A DNA stretch of 13,091 nt, taken from Lysobacterales bacterium UBA5700 (GTDB lineage Bacteria; Pseudomonadota; Gammaproteobacteria; Xanthomonadales; Xanthomonadaceae). A program made the translations under genes and the position numbers. Below are positions 13,066-13,091 of the stretch, piece after piece. The notes under the pieces are model-generated. The model was given only the letters and a program-made list of their open reading frames with translations, made no database searches and was not told the DNA's origin. The stretch covers positions 1 through 13,091 of the forward strand of contig DIHI01000061.1 of assembly GCA_002420085.1 (NCBI GenBank). Reading direction: 5' to 3'. Positions within the stretch are counted from its first letter, which is position 1. Each line of letters starts with the position of its first letter.

Positions 13066-13091
13066 GGCGTCCGACACGATTCCCACCCGGA

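Noticed and set aside
12676..13086. A 136-codon minus-strand frame overlapping the small membrane-protein gene
   Set aside because: It is Arg/Pro-rich with no motif and runs into the 3' end of aceF; the 70-residue frame has a better start signal and a sensible membrane segment.

Overview
The window is high-GC bacterial DNA with tightly packed genes. Family content (YccA-type BI-1 protein, CHAD protein, PyrR-like phosphoribosyltransferase, an archaic chaperone-usher cluster, an E2 with one lipoyl domain) suggests a gammaproteobacterium, perhaps near the Xanthomonadales/Lysobacterales. This placement is inferred from gene families and style; no marker gene such as rRNA is present. No tRNA, rRNA, CRISPR array, insertion sequence or prophage gene was seen.

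Left part (1-4922, all +): an untranslated or degraded leader with a 26-bp tandem duplication, then yccA (344-1018), a secreted HEXXH protein that looks like an uncharacterised metallopeptidase (1019-2500), a TANGO2/NRDE-family protein (2521-3309), a CHAD-domain protein (3433-4362) and a PyrR-like phosphoribosyltransferase overlapping it by 4 nt (4359-4922). These look like housekeeping or stress genes in short transcription units.

Middle part (4947-11278): a surface-structure locus. Two leftward genes (4947-5450 and 5576-5989) encode small secreted paralogues of unknown function. They diverge across a ~525-bp intergenic region from a rightward archaic (Csu/sigma-type) chaperone-usher operon: SCPU pilin (6515-7000), PapD-like chaperone (7041-7838), usher (7826-10213) and two further SCPU subunits (10216-10680, 10805-11278). 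The first pilin has an N-terminal extension before its first cysteine that could act as a donor strand. The two downstream subunits lack it, so they look like tip or terminal subunits. The chaperone would carry subunits across the periplasm and the usher would assemble and export them. Hairpins lie in two intercistronic gaps. The 5' leader of the 5989 gene can fold into a three-way junction that covers its Shine-Dalgarno sequence.

Right part (11294-13091): a stand-alone aceF (pyruvate dehydrogenase E2) with its own likely promoter, converging on a 70-residue single-pass membrane or secreted protein of unknown function.

The most interesting material is the paralogous secreted pair with its structured leader, the donor-strand-less pilus subunits, and two 8-nt homopolymer tracts in the pilus/secreted genes.
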